From JAWKTM01 sp041399085 (lineage in GTDB: Bacteria; Planctomycetota; Planctomycetia; Pirellulales; Pirellulaceae), in assembly GCA_041399085.1 (NCBI GenBank), contig JAWKTM010000068.1:1-39362 (forward strand): a stretch of DNA of 39,362 bases, in the 5' to 3' direction. The position numbers and the translations under genes are program-made. Below, in pieces: positions 25,652 to 34,630 of this stretch. Position 1 is the first letter of the stretch, and every line of letters begins with the position of its first letter. Under the pieces are notes generated by a model that worked only from the letters and a program-made list of their open reading frames with translations, had not been told where the DNA came from and made no database searches.

Positions 25652-25679
25652 AGTATAGTTAGACCGATATTCAATGCAA
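25652..25679 (-). promoter_or_regulatory. Candidate sigma70-type promoter for the giant gene
   Basis: Read on the minus strand, TTGCAT (25674-25679) and TATACT (25652-25657) are separated by 16 bases. Both are close to the -35 and -10 consensus. Transcription would start near 25645 and leave an untranslated leader of roughly 170 bases before the ATG at 25476. Planctomycete promoters are poorly defined, so this is a candidate only. Confidence 0.35.
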
Positions 25680-26635
25680 ATGCCGACGGGGGGAAGGTTT
25701 CCCAAAATACCTGCCTTGCCAGAAGCAGCCATACTCGTTGTTCCTTTTGCACAGGCTGTTGAGGTTTGCCGACATGATCCGCATAGCCGTAAGGCGTTGA
25801 CGGAACGGCACATTGACGACTTTGACTCACGGCCATGCCCTAAAGTTCCCCTGGTTCCTCAGTAATGACGAACCGGACGACTTGGCCGCGATGCTGAGCA
25901 GCCTCTGGAAGGCGAACGCCGTGCCGCGACAATTGAGACCCTCCGATAGAGCGGTTTTGTCACCTCGATTCCGACGCGCTCGACGCCTCAGGATCCGCCA
26001 GTCATCGCACTAGATGCGACACTGGGTCGCTATCCCGCATCCTTCTTGATCGTCCTGTCGAGTTCAATTGACCAGATACACGGCCGACCGACGCTCAGAC
26101 GCGGCGGAACCGGAGGCACTCGCGAGAGCCGCACGTCTCTGGCCGCAAGTCGATCGTAAACGACTACTATAAAAAGTGTTACGCGTCTTGATCCCGTGCG
26201 TTGCAACCTGATATCTCTGCCCGTGCTGGCACGGACCTTCTCGACGCGACTCGTCATGAGCACTTCAGAACTTGCCCCCAACCGACGGCGAGTCCGATTC
26301 GTGCCGCTCGCGAAACCGGCCTCGCAGCACCACTCGATTCGATTGCAACGCCACGAAGTCGACGATTCGAGAATCTTCGTCGAGCCCTACATCGCGCCAC
26401 GGCGACGCCCGTTTCCTGTCGAGAAATCGAAACATCGTGTGGGTAAATGGAAACATGTCTCCCGACGTCGTAAACGGAATAACCGCGACAATTCGAGTTC
26501 GGTGCGTGCGGCGACAGTGCCCTTCCGTAGCTTGGAATGCCAACCTGACGCACCCAGTGACCCGCTAAGCCGACCGGCGGATGAGAAGTTAGCCCAATAC
26601 TAGCGAGTTGCACTAGCGAGAGAATTTGCCAGACT

Positions 26636-26703
26636 CACTGGCTTGCCACGTGCTGGTATGCTCTAATGCCAACCCACTGGCTTGCGCCGCGTGCTGGTAT
26701 GCT
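26636..26703. repeat. Direct repeat of 27-29 bp downstream of mfd
   Basis: Two copies of CACTGGCTTGC-(2 or 4 bases)-CGTGCTGGTATGCT lie at 26636-26662 and 26675-26703, separated by 12 bases. They begin 17 bases beyond the mfd stop codon. They differ only by a 2-base insertion and one adjacent change. I believe a similar motif is dispersed in other planctomycete genomes, which would make it a small intergenic repeat. Confidence 0.75.
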
Positions 26704-26719
26704 TTCATGTGCCGCTCGG

Positions 26720-29700
26720 CTAGCCGGCTCGCAAAATCTGTCGGGCGATCTGCAGCAGCCGGTTCGGTTCCAAATCGGGCTTGTCCAATGGAACGTAGGC
26801 CGACTTATGATCGACCACCCGGACGGGGCGTTTGTTGCGTTTGGCCAACTGCCCGATCCGACCGCGATCCGTGTAGTTGAACACGAGATAGTTGTCCTCG
26901 GTCGTTACCGCGGCAATCTGCCAGATGGCGGCGTCGATCCGCAACTCGGCGATCTCCAACATTCGCCGCACGGTCGCGGGCGGCTCGCCGAAGCGATCAT
27001 TCAGCTCCGTCTCCAAATCGCGGATCTCGTTGACATTGCTGATCCGAGTCAGCCGGCGATAGATGTCGATCTTCAGCCGCATGTCCGGCACGTACTCGTC
27101 CGGCAGGAACGCTTCGCCCGGCAAATCGACATCGACATCCAGCGACAACTTGGGCGGCATATGTTTCAGCTTGCGAACCGCAGTCTCCAACAGTTGACAG
27201 TACAGTTCGTATCCGACCGCCTGAATGTGCCCGCTCTGCTGTGTCCCCAGAATGTTGCCCGCGCCGCGAATCTCCAGATCACGCATGGCGATCGCAAAGC
27301 CAGCCCCCATGTCGCTGAACTCTTCGATCGCCCGCAGCCGTTTGGCAGCGTTCGGAGTCAACGACTTACCCTGGTCGATCAGCAGATAACAGTACGCTCG
27401 GTGCTTGTAGCGTCCGACTCGTCCACGGAGCTGGTGCAAGTCGGCCAAACCGTAACGATCCGCCTCGTCGACGAAAATCGTATTGGCGTTCGGGATATCG
27501 AGCCCACTTTCCACGATCGTCGTCGCCAGCAGCAGATCGAAGCGGTGGTTCACGAAATCGACCATCACCTTTTCCAACTGGCCTTCTGGCATCTGGCCGT
27601 GTCCGATGCCGATCGTCACATCCGGCACGATTCGCTGCAGCTTCTTGGCCACGACCTCGATGTCGTTCACGCGATTGTGAACAAAGTAGATTTGGCCGCC
27701 GCGATTCAGTTCGCGCATGATCGCATGGTGAATCAGCTCGTCCTTCCAGCGCGTCACCCGAGTCTCGACGGCGATGCGATCTTCGGGCGGCGTCTCCAAG
27801 TTGGAAATGTCACGCACGCCCACCAACGACATGTGCAGTGTTCGCGGAATCGGCGTGGCGGTCATCGTTAGGATGTCGACCGTGCTGCGAAGCGTCTTCA
27901 GCCGCTCTTTCACCTCGACGCCGAATCGCTGCTCCTCGTCGATAACCACTAAACCGAGGTTGTAAAAATCGACGTCCTTCGAGGCCAGCCGATGCGTGCC
28001 GATGACGATGTCGATTTGCCCAAACGCCAGACGCTCGAGCGCCTCGCGCTCTTCCTGCGGTGTACAAAACCGACTGAGCCGCGCGATGTCGAACGGAAAC
28101 TCAGCCATCCGTTCGCGAAACGTCTGATAGTGCTGCTCGGCCAAAATCGTCGTCGGCACGAGCACCGCCACTTGATAGCCGCTGTCGACCGCCTTGAACG
28201 CGGCCCGCATCGCGACTTCCGTCTTACCGAACCCCACGTCGCCGCACAACAACCGATCCATCGGCCGCGGCGAAGTCATATCGTGCTTCACGGCTTCGAT
28301 CGCCAGCGCTTGATCCGGCGTCGGCTGATAGGGAAACGAAGCGTCGAACTCGTGTTGCCACTCGCTGTCGCCGGCGAATGCGATGCCTGGCCGAGAAACC
28401 CGAGCGGCTTGCACGTCCAACAGATCCGCCGCCATGTCCATCACGGCGGCTTCGGCGGCCTTTTTCTGCCGCAACCAAAGTTGCCCGCCGATCTTCGCCA
28501 GCGTCGGCCGGCCCTTGGTTCCGCCGACGTACTTTTGGACTAGATCGATTTTGGCCGCGGGCACATAGATCTTCGTGCCACCGTGAAACTCGATCTCCAG
28601 GTGCTCTTCGACATGGCCGGCTTTTTCCAACAACCGCAGACCGCGATACCGCCCGATGCCGTGCGCCAGATGCACCACCAAGTCGCCTTCGCGCAGATCG
28701 AGAAAGCTGTCGATCGCTTTGCCCAATCGGCGTCGTGGCATCCGCCGCAGCTCGCCGCGATGAAACAACTCGTGGGCCGTCACCACGATCGTCCGCTCGG
28801 CCGCCATGCGAAAGCCAGTTTTCAGCGTGCCGATCGGAAAACTCAAACGCCCAGCGGCCGCCAATCCCGACGTGCCCAGTAACTCCGTCAGCCGCTCGAC
28901 TTCCGCTTCGGTCGGCGCTACGACCATCACATCATGCCCTTGGCCAACGCGATCCAGCTCCTCGCGCACGCGGCCGATATCGCCGCTGAATCGCTCGACC
29001 GACTCGATCTGCAATCGGCAAGTAACGCCCAGAGTACCGGCCGTCAGCGCCCCGGCCGTGGCAAACGAAAACTCGCCCAGCCGCCGCATGGTTTCCGGCA
29101 CGCTGTGAAAATCGGCCGCTCGATCCAAGCGTTTCAAATAGGCGGCGCCTTCTTGCGTCGCTTTCTCCGGTTCGATTAACAGCACCCAAGCGTTCGGCGG
29201 CAAGTAGTCGGCGAAGTGCCCAACGTCCGAATCGCTGGGCTGCAGAATGGTCACTTCCAAGGCGTCGAGCGACTCGATGCTGCGCTGCGACGAGACATCG
29301 AACCGCCGGATCGATTCAACCTCGTCGTCGAACAACTCGATCCGCACCGGTTGATACCAATCGGCGGCGAAGATGTCGACGATCCCGCCCCGCGATGAAA
29401 ACTCGCCCGGCAATTCAACAGCGCTGGTAGCGTGGTATCCGTGCGACGTGAGCCAACGCAGCAGATCGTCCACCGCCACGCGTTCGCCCACGCGCAATAT
29501 CCGTGTGTTGTTCGCCAGCGTTTCGCGGCGCGGCGTCGGCTGGAGCAAGCTGTGGATGCTGGCGACAAATACACGGCTTGACGAGTCCACCGGTTCCTTG
29601 GCTGTCGGATCGGCGGTCCCGCCTGAACCAGCATTCGCTGTCCCAGCCAGACGCTTCAACGTCCGCAGCCGGTCACCATAGATTTCGTCGTGAATGATGC

Positions 29701-30010
29701 GTTCGCCCGGCTCCGTTTCCCAAGCCGGCAGACGATCAATGGGGCAATCGGCAAACAGCGCCAAGTCTTGACTGAACTCGTCCACCTCGTTGGCTTGCGG
29801 GCAGACCACGACCAACGGGCCCGGACAATGCCGCCCCAGCTCGGCCGCCAACAGCGCGCAGCCCGAACCCCAGACTCCGTCGAACGTCGCCGGCTGTCGC
29901 GACTTGAGCGCGCGGATCGCATCGGCGAATCCTTCGTGCTCGGCCAAACCGCGCGGCAACTGACGCAGCCGATCCGTGGCTTTCGAGACCAATGGGGTTG
30001 CGGTCGTCAT
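26720..30010 (-). CDS. mfd: Transcription-repair coupling factor Mfd
   Basis: The protein has 1,096 residues, close to the usual 1,100-1,150, with the start at MTTATPLVSK (30008-30010). The frame is open upstream but that part has no homology. Mfd is a DNA translocase that removes RNA polymerase stalled at DNA damage and recruits UvrA. The N-terminal half shows the UvrB-like region (SIHSLLQPTP; GEFSSRGGIVDIFAADWYQP). The polymerase-interacting domain is visible as GDLVVHLAHGIGRYRGL. The helicase core follows: LLCGDVGFGKTEVAMRA (Walker A), VIDEEQRFGVEVKERLK (DEEQ box), TMTATPIPRTLHMSL, and ESGLDIPNANTI. The translocation motif LEIRGAGNILGTQQSGH and a C-terminal regulatory domain complete it. 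No frame break is visible over 3.3 kb, unlike the neighbours. There is no clear ribosome site. It ends in LQIARQILRAG at a TAG. Confidence 0.97.
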   Translation of the reverse strand: MTTATPLVSKATDRLRQLPRGLAEHEGFADAIRALKSRQPATFDGVWGSGCALLAAELGRHCPGPLVVVCPQANEVDEFSQDLALFADCPIDRLPAWETEPGERIIHDEIYGDRLRTLKRLAGTANAGSGGTADPTAKEPVDSSSRVFVASIHSLLQPTPRRETLANNTRILRVGERVAVDDLLRWLTSHGYHATSAVELPGEFSSRGGIVDIFAADWYQPVRIELFDDEVESIRRFDVSSQRSIESLDALEVTILQPSDSDVGHFADYLPPNAWVLLIEPEKATQEGAAYLKRLDRAADFHSVPETMRRLGEFSFATAGALTAGTLGVTCRLQIESVERFSGDIGRVREELDRVGQGHDVMVVAPTEAEVERLTELLGTSGLAAAGRLSFPIGTLKTGFRMAAERTIVVTAHELFHRGELRRMPRRRLGKAIDSFLDLREGDLVVHLAHGIGRYRGLRLLEKAGHVEEHLEIEFHGGTKIYVPAAKIDLVQKYVGGTKGRPTLAKIGGQLWLRQKKAAEAAVMDMAADLLDVQAARVSRPGIAFAGDSEWQHEFDASFPYQPTPDQALAIEAVKHDMTSPRPMDRLLCGDVGFGKTEVAMRAAFKAVDSGYQVAVLVPTTILAEQHYQTFRERMAEFPFDIARLSRFCTPQEEREALERLAFGQIDIVIGTHRLASKDVDFYNLGLVVIDEEQRFGVEVKERLKTLRSTVDILTMTATPIPRTLHMSLVGVRDISNLETPPEDRIAVETRVTRWKDELIHHAIMRELNRGGQIYFVHNRVNDIEVVAKKLQRIVPDVTIGIGHGQMPEGQLEKVMVDFVNHRFDLLLATTIVESGLDIPNANTIFVDEADRYGLADLHQLRGRVGRYKHRAYCYLLIDQGKSLTPNAAKRLRAIEEFSDMGAGFAIAMRDLEIRGAGNILGTQQSGHIQAVGYELYCQLLETAVRKLKHMPPKLSLDVDVDLPGEAFLPDEYVPDMRLKIDIYRRLTRISNVNEIRDLETELNDRFGEPPATVRRMLEIAELRIDAAIWQIAAVTTEDNYLVFNYTDRGRIGQLAKRNKRPVRVVDHKSAYVPLDKPDLEPNRLLQIARQILRAG

Positions 30011-30271
30011 GCGGCGATATTGTAGAGCTTCATCAGGCAAATGTCGCTGGAGTCGCCTTGACTTCGTTGGTTCGCCACGGCATCCCCAAGGCAGTCGGTG
30101 ATGCAAACTGAAACGACGCCGACGTATCGAGCGGCTCGGACCGAACGCCGTGTTGCCCTGGGCGATGCGAATCCCAATCGCTAGGCTATCGACCGTTGGC
30201 AGCGTACTCCGCAACGTATTCGGTGTGCTGGCCGCCCCGGTTACTCCGTAATGGTACGGGAGACCCATTCG

Positions 30272-30758
30272 ATGTCGCTTTTCGAACGCCCGGAATACCG
30301 CTGGCGCGAAACCTACTTCGTGGTGTTTCCCCGTGCGAATCGACCGGGGCGCGGTCAAGTCGAAGCGTGTCTGCGAGGGCTCGACCGTCGTTACGACATC
30401 ACCACCGGTCGAGCGGACGAGGAAGGCCGGTTCGAGTCGATCACGTTGGTTTCGCCCCAAGATTTTTCCGCGATGGATATCACCTATCTCGAAGGCGACG
30501 ACGTCGCCGAGCAGGTGGCCGAATTGCATCGCGAACTAGCCGACTCGGTGCTGACCGACGACGAACAAACCAAATGGAATCGACTTGTCGCGGTTGCGAC
30601 GCTACGCTGAGATTTTCCACTTCGAGCAGATGATGGAGAGAGGACGAACAAGAGCCGACGAGTACATGGACCCCGGCGCGCTGCTGGGCGTGCTCGAACG
30701 ACTCGCTCAACTGTGCGGCGGAGTTGGCATCGATCCTCAATCCGGCGCTTTGATGTAG
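30272..30758 (+). CDS. Conserved hypothetical protein, one frameshift
   Basis: The start MSLFERPEYRWRETYF at 30272 is supported by GGGAGA about 10 bases upstream. The first 112 residues run in one frame and would end at a TGA at 30608-30610. The shifted frame continues directly with RYAEIFHFEQMMERG and DEYMDPGALLGVLERLAQLC, ending at TAG 30756-30758. This gives about 162 residues and implies one extra base near 30595. The N-terminal part has a pattern of alternating beta strands and an acidic helix (DVAEQVAELHRELA). It is divergent from mfd, with 261 bp between the two starts, and precedes yeiP by 126 bp. I recall similar short proteins in other planctomycetes, but no function is known. Confidence 0.75.
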
Positions 30759-30884
30759 GGGCGGTCTGTCGAACGAAGGCTTACTCGCCTCGAGCCGGTT
30801 CGCTCGTGGAGCTTCCACCGTGTCGTCCGCTATCTGTCCGTTTTTCCGAATTCCCTCACACTCAACCTCTCTCAATCTACTTTC

Positions 30885-31447
30885 ATGCAAGCCAAGGAAA
30901 TTAAACCGGGTCACGTGGTCAACTACGATGGCGCTCCGGTCCTGATTCAGGGCATCACCGTGCAAACTCCGTCCGCGCGCCGGGCGCAGCGCTCTATAAA
31001 TTCCGCGGACGAAATCTGGTTACCAAACAGAAGCAGGACATGTCTTGCTGAAGAGCTGATGTTCTTCCCGATGCGGACTTTGCGAAGCGGGAGTCAAGTT
31101 GATGTACGCCAGTGCCGAATTCGGCCATCTGCCGATCAGAAGCCGACTACAACCAATATTCGCTCCCGTTGGAGGACATCGAAAACGAGCGGCTGTATGT
31201 GACCGAAAGCCTGGAAGGGATGCTGGCGCTAATTTACAACGGCGAGTGCGTGGGCCTGCAATTGCCGACCACAATCGAGTTGACCGTCACCCAGTGTGAT
31301 CCTTCGGTCAAAGGAGATTCGGCCACGAAACGAAATAAGCCCGCGACCTTGGAAACGGGCTTAGTCGTGCAAGTGCCGGATTATCTAACCGAAGGCGAAC
31401 GCATCAAGGTCGACAGCCGCACGGGCGAATTCATCTCACGAGCATAA
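30885..31447 (+). pseudogene. yeiP: Elongation factor P-like protein YeiP/EfpL, multiply disrupted
   Basis: The N-terminus MQAKEIKPGHVVNYDGAP and VQTPSAR match the KOW-like domain of YeiP (EfpL), the EF-P paralogue that relieves ribosome stalling at proline stretches. The C-terminal half ADYNQYSLPLEDIENERLY, IYNGECVGLQLPTTIEL, KGDSATKRNKPATLETGLVV and VPDYLTEGERIKVDSRTGEF is intact in another frame. Between about 30985 and 31145 the reading frame breaks several times. Pieces are LYKFRGRNLVTKQKQDMS, then a TGA, ADVLPDADFAKRE, and LMYASAEF. The length without breaks would be about 188 residues, normal for the family. The 'SPTARGA' loop that distinguishes YeiP from EF-P falls at the first break. 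Whether this is a true pseudogene or consensus error cannot be told here. Confidence 0.85.
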
Positions 31448-31458
31448 CATCGCTCGTG
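31437..31458 (+). terminator. Inverted repeat at the yeiP stop codon
   Basis: CACGAGC (31437-31443) and GCTCGTG (31452-31458) form a perfect 7-bp stem with an 8-base loop. The yeiP stop codon lies in the loop. There is no T run after the stem, so intrinsic termination is doubtful. Confidence 0.25.
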
Positions 31459-31484
31459 TAACTCGATGAGATCGTCCTCGATCT

Positions 31485-31645
31485 GTCGTTTAACCGCGTG
31501 CCCAACGGGCCGCAGTTGTCGCCGTGCGCGGGCCGTTGTCGTTTAACCGCGTGCCCAACGGGCCGCGGTTATCGCCGTGCGCCGGGCCGTTGTCGTTTAA
31601 CCGCGTGCCCAACGGGCCGCAGTTATTGGCGTGCGCGGGCCGTTG
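31485..31645. repeat. Minisatellite of three 53-54 bp units
   Basis: Three tandem units start at 31485, 31538 and 31592 with the opening GTCGTTTAACCGCGTGCCCA. Each contains ACGGGCCGC and ends in CGGGCCGTT. They differ at a few positions, and the second unit has one extra C. Each unit contains GCCCAACGGGC, able to form a small hairpin. The array sits in the 237-bp gap between yeiP and the 69-residue gene. Both strands are open in short frames across it, but the repetitive peptide has no protein-like character. Confidence 0.9.
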
Positions 31646-31684
31646 GCCGCACGGATAGACAAGAAAACTGCAAGGGGACAATTC

Positions 31685-31894
31685 CTACGCAGCGCGCCGG
31701 AAACTATTGATGTTATAGATACACGGCTCTTCCGGCTCGGGAACGACGCGCGTCACGTTCACCTTGGAACGCTCCAGTTCGTCGATGCGCACGATCAAGT
31801 GATTCACAAGTTCCGCCAACTCCATGCCGGCTTGCTCTCCCAAATGAACCTGCATCGCTTTGCGAGTTTGAAAGCTTAGCGCCCGTGAATTCAT
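31685..31894 (-). CDS. Small hypothetical protein, 69 residues
   Basis: The start at 31892-31894 (MNSRALSFQTRKAMQVHL) is chosen because TAGGAGA lies about 7 bases upstream, a strong ribosome site. Longer upstream starts lack one. The protein has a predicted helical middle (GMELAELVNHLIVRIDELER) and a charged tail ending in NSFRRAA. It has no membrane segment or signal peptide. It follows glmS on the same strand with a gap of 124 bp, and may be cotranscribed with it. I do not recognise a family. Confidence 0.65.
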   Translation of the reverse strand: MNSRALSFQTRKAMQVHLGEQAGMELAELVNHLIVRIDELERSKVNVTRVVPEPEEPCIYNINSFRRAA

Positions 31895-32018
31895 CTGCGA
31901 TCTCCTATCGTTCGATGATGGACGCGGCCTAAGTGGCACACGAGTTTGTTCGAGCGATCTTCGTCGGAAGAGATGTATTACGACGCAAGTCGAAACGGGG
32001 CGTTTTATCGGTCGATTT

Positions 32019-33912
32019 CTATTCAACCGTTACACTTTTTGCCAAATTCCTCGGCTTATCCACGTCGCAACCACGAAACACGGCCACATGGTAAGCCAAA
32101 AGCTGTAACGGAATCGCGGTGACGATCGGCTGAAGAAAATCTTCCGTCATGGGGATGCAATTACGTCATCCGCCAATTTCTCGACGCGAGTGTCTTCTTC
32201 AGTAATGATGGCAATCACGCAGGGCCGCCACGGGCCTTCACCTCTTCCAGATTGGCCATGACTTTGTCATACACATTGCCATGAGGCATGATGAACACGC
32301 TGGGCGTGTGGGCGTCGACCAGTGCGATTGGCCCATGCTTCATCTCGGCGGCCGGATATCCTTCGGCGTGGACGTAGCTGATTTCCTTCAGCTTCAACGC
32401 CCCTTCCAAAGCCGACGGGAAATTGTACTGTCGGCCGAGATATAAGAAGTTGTTCGTGTGAGCGTACTTGGCGGCAATTCGCCGAACGTCATTATTCGTC
32501 TCTAAAGCCAGGGACACCTTTTGCGGTAGAGCGCGCAGTGATTCGATGATCTGCGATCCAGCTTCGAAGCTGAGATGCCTCAACCGGCCAAAGTATAAGG
32601 CCAGCAAGGATAGTACCATGCACTGTGAGGTGTACGCCTTGGTCGAAGCCACACCAATTTCCGGGCCCGCATGCAAATAGATACCACCGTCCGCTTCTTG
32701 CGCGATGCTGCTGCTAATCACATTACAGATTGCCAGTGTGCGGTGTCCCTTTCGTTTCACTTCACGTAGCGCCGCCAGCGTGTCGGCCGTCTCGCCGCTT
32801 TGTGTGATCGCAAACAACAGTGTGTCGTGTTCGAGTGGCGGATTGCGGTAGCGAAGTTCGCTGGCGTATTCCACTTCGACCGGTATGCGAGCCAACTCTT
32901 CTAACAGGTATTCGCCGACGAGCGCGGCATGCCAACTGGTCCCGCACGCAGTCAATACGATCCGGTTGACGGCCCGCAATTGTTGAGGTGTGAGATTCAG
33001 TCCGCCGAACACGGCCGTTGCATCGTCATTCGATAGACGCCCACGCATGGCGTTGGTCAATGCTTCCGGCTGCTCGAAGATTTCCTTCAACATGTAGTGA
33101 GGAAAACCGTTCAACCCCACATCATCGGCTTCGATCTCCAAGCGTTCGATGCTGTGGATCACCGGCCCCTGATCGCGGTGAGTGATTTCTAGTGAGGTGG
33201 CCGTGATCGTGGCAATCTGATGATCAGCCAAATAAACGATTCGGTCGGTCCGACCCGCCAAAGGTGAAGGATCGCTGGCGACAAAATGCTCCTTATGGCC
33301 AACGCCGATCACGAGCGGGCTGCCCAAACGAGCGGCAATCATCACCTCGGGATGATCGCGGAACAAAAAGACCAAACCGTAGGTGCCGCGCAGTTGATCG
33401 AGCGTGGCACGAACCGCGGCGACCAGATGCGCATAGGTTCCCTCGGCGGCGTTCGTGGCGGCGTCGCTTGTACCGTCGCCATCGTCAGCCCGATGTTCTA
33501 AATGCCAAGCAACGAGTTGGGCAACTACTTCGCTGTCCGTATCGGATTTGAACTCGATGCCTTCTTCACGCAGTTTGTCGCGCAGCAGCGAGAAGTTCTC
33601 GATCACACCGTTATGCACGACCGCGACGGCGCCGCTGCCGCCCACATGAGGGTGGGCATTGTACTGCGTGGGCGGACCGTGCGTGGCCCAGCGGGTGTGG
33701 CCGATTCCGATATGCCCGAGGATCGGCGACTTTTGGATCAAGCCGCTGAGCGAGTCGATGCGCCCCACGGACCTAGCGATCTCGATCTCGCCATGTTCGG
33801 GAATAATCGCGATCCCGGCGCTGTCGTAGCCGCGGTATTCCAAGCGGCGCAGGCCGGCAACAAGAAAGTCGGCCGCGAATTCCGGTCCCACATAACCAAC
33901 GATTCCGCACAT
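32019..33912 (-). CDS. glmS: Glucosamine-6-phosphate synthase, frame broken near the end
   Basis: This enzyme makes glucosamine-6-phosphate from fructose-6-phosphate and glutamine, the first step of UDP-N-acetylglucosamine synthesis. It begins MCGIVGYVG with the N-terminal nucleophile Cys2 of the glutaminase domain, followed by RLEYRGYDSAGIA, GHTRWATHG and VVHNGVIENF. The isomerase half shows two SIS domains: LTACGTSWHAALVGEYLLEE and ITQSGETADTLAALREVKRK, then FPSALEGALKLKEISYVHAE and EMKHGPIAL. The main frame ends early at a TGA near 32215. The family C-terminus is present in other frames: VIAIITEEDTRVEKLADDVI, then IPMTEDFLQPIVTAIPLQLL and KPRNLAKSVTVE. Single-base deletions near 32220 and 32163 explain this; restoring both gives 631 residues. 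The start has AGGA upstream. It is divergent from the DUF4112 gene. Confidence 0.96.
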
Positions 33913-34115
33913 GTTCGTGTCGTCCTAACGGGCTGACATCATGAAGATTTGGCGGCTGGGGGATATATCAAATTCGCCGCATCCCTCGAAGAGCAGTTTC
34001 CGGCAATCGTAAACTTCCCCGAGTGGATCGTGGCAAATGAATCATCACGCGAGCGACTGCCGCCAAGCGTGGTCGCGGAACGCGTTGTGCTCAGAGAACG
34101 CATGAAAGGGCTTAT

Positions 34116-34508
34116 ATGACTATCGAAGAACCAGTATTCACCCTGGACCGACGCCGGTTACGCCGAGTGCGCTTGCTGGCTCGACTGCTGGACGACGCCT
34201 TCAAGATCCCAGGCACGAAGTTCCGCGTCGGCTGGGATGGCATCATCGGTCTGGCACCCGGAATCGGCGACTTGCTGACGATGGGCGTGTCGCTGTATCT
34301 GATTTACGAAGCGTACCGGTTGGGCGCGTCGCGGCGTACGCTTGCGGCCATGGGAACCAACGTGGCAATCGACACCCTGGTGGGTGCGATACCGGGGATT
34401 GGCGATTTGTTTGACGTGGCTTGGAAGGCCAACCGCAAGAACGTTCAACTGCTGGAGCGGCATCTCACGAACAACTTAGCCGCTCGCGACAATACGCTCC
34501 GTCAATGA
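34116..34508 (+). CDS. DUF4112 membrane protein
   Basis: This 130-residue protein matches the DUF4112 family over nearly its whole length: LARLLDDAFKIPGTKFRVGW, GIIGLAPGIGDLLTMGVSLY, AMGTNVAIDTLVGAI, PGIGDLFDVAWKANRKN and LLERHL. It has two hydrophobic segments, about residues 42-65 and 85-100, each with the family's P-G-I/L-G-D motif, so it is presumably an inner-membrane protein. The function is unknown in the family. The start has AAAGGG 5 bases upstream. It is divergent from glmS (203 bp between starts) and convergent with the DUF4340 gene. No frame break is visible. Confidence 0.92.
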   Translation: MTIEEPVFTLDRRRLRRVRLLARLLDDAFKIPGTKFRVGWDGIIGLAPGIGDLLTMGVSLYLIYEAYRLGASRRTLAAMGTNVAIDTLVGAIPGIGDLFDVAWKANRKNVQLLERHLTNNLAARDNTLRQ

Positions 34509-34513
34509 AAAAT

Positions 34514-34537
34514 AGGAGCGATGTTGCCACCGCTCCT
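34514..34537 (-). terminator. Rho-independent terminator of the GldFG-DUF4340 operon
   Basis: AGGAGCG (34514-34520) and CGCTCCT (34531-34537) form a perfect 7-bp stem with a 10-base loop. Read on the minus strand, the stem is followed by ATTTTTC, the usual T run. It lies six bases beyond the stop of the convergent DUF4112 gene and about 95 bases beyond the likely end of the DUF4340 gene. It may act in both directions, but the T run is only good on the minus strand. Confidence 0.6.
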
Positions 34538-34630
34538 GACTAATGTGAATAACGGCAATACGCTAAATTTTCATAAGTTGTTTGGCCAAGATGACCGCGA
34601 GGACTGGCAACTAATTGAACGGTATTGCGA

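Larger units (their letters stand above)
25477..26719. other. Intergenic region without a recognisable gene
   Basis: This gap lies between the giant gene and the mfd stop codon. It holds several short overlapping open frames on both strands (for example plus-strand 26196-26603 and minus-strand 26265-26543). None has a recognisable domain or a good ribosome site, and overlapping frames of similar length argue against coding. The only structured elements seen are the candidate promoter at 25652-25679 and the direct repeat at 26636-26703. No tRNA or other RNA gene was recognised. Confidence 0.6.

Noticed and set aside
26196..26613. Overlapping open frames of about 80-135 codons on both strands in the mfd-giant gene gap
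   Set aside because: Several frames of similar length overlap, none has a ribosome site or known motif, and composition differs from neighbouring genes.
30011..30529. N-terminal extension of Mfd by 173 residues
   Set aside because: The frame is open by chance. The extension overlaps the divergent conserved gene, has no Mfd homology, and MTTATPLVSK gives a normal family length.
30480..30965. 161-codon minus-strand frame opposite the conserved 162-residue gene
   Set aside because: It is antisense to a supported gene and to the start of yeiP, and has no recognisable motif.
31485..31645. CRISPR array
   Set aside because: The units are contiguous with no unique spacers between repeats, so this is a tandem minisatellite.
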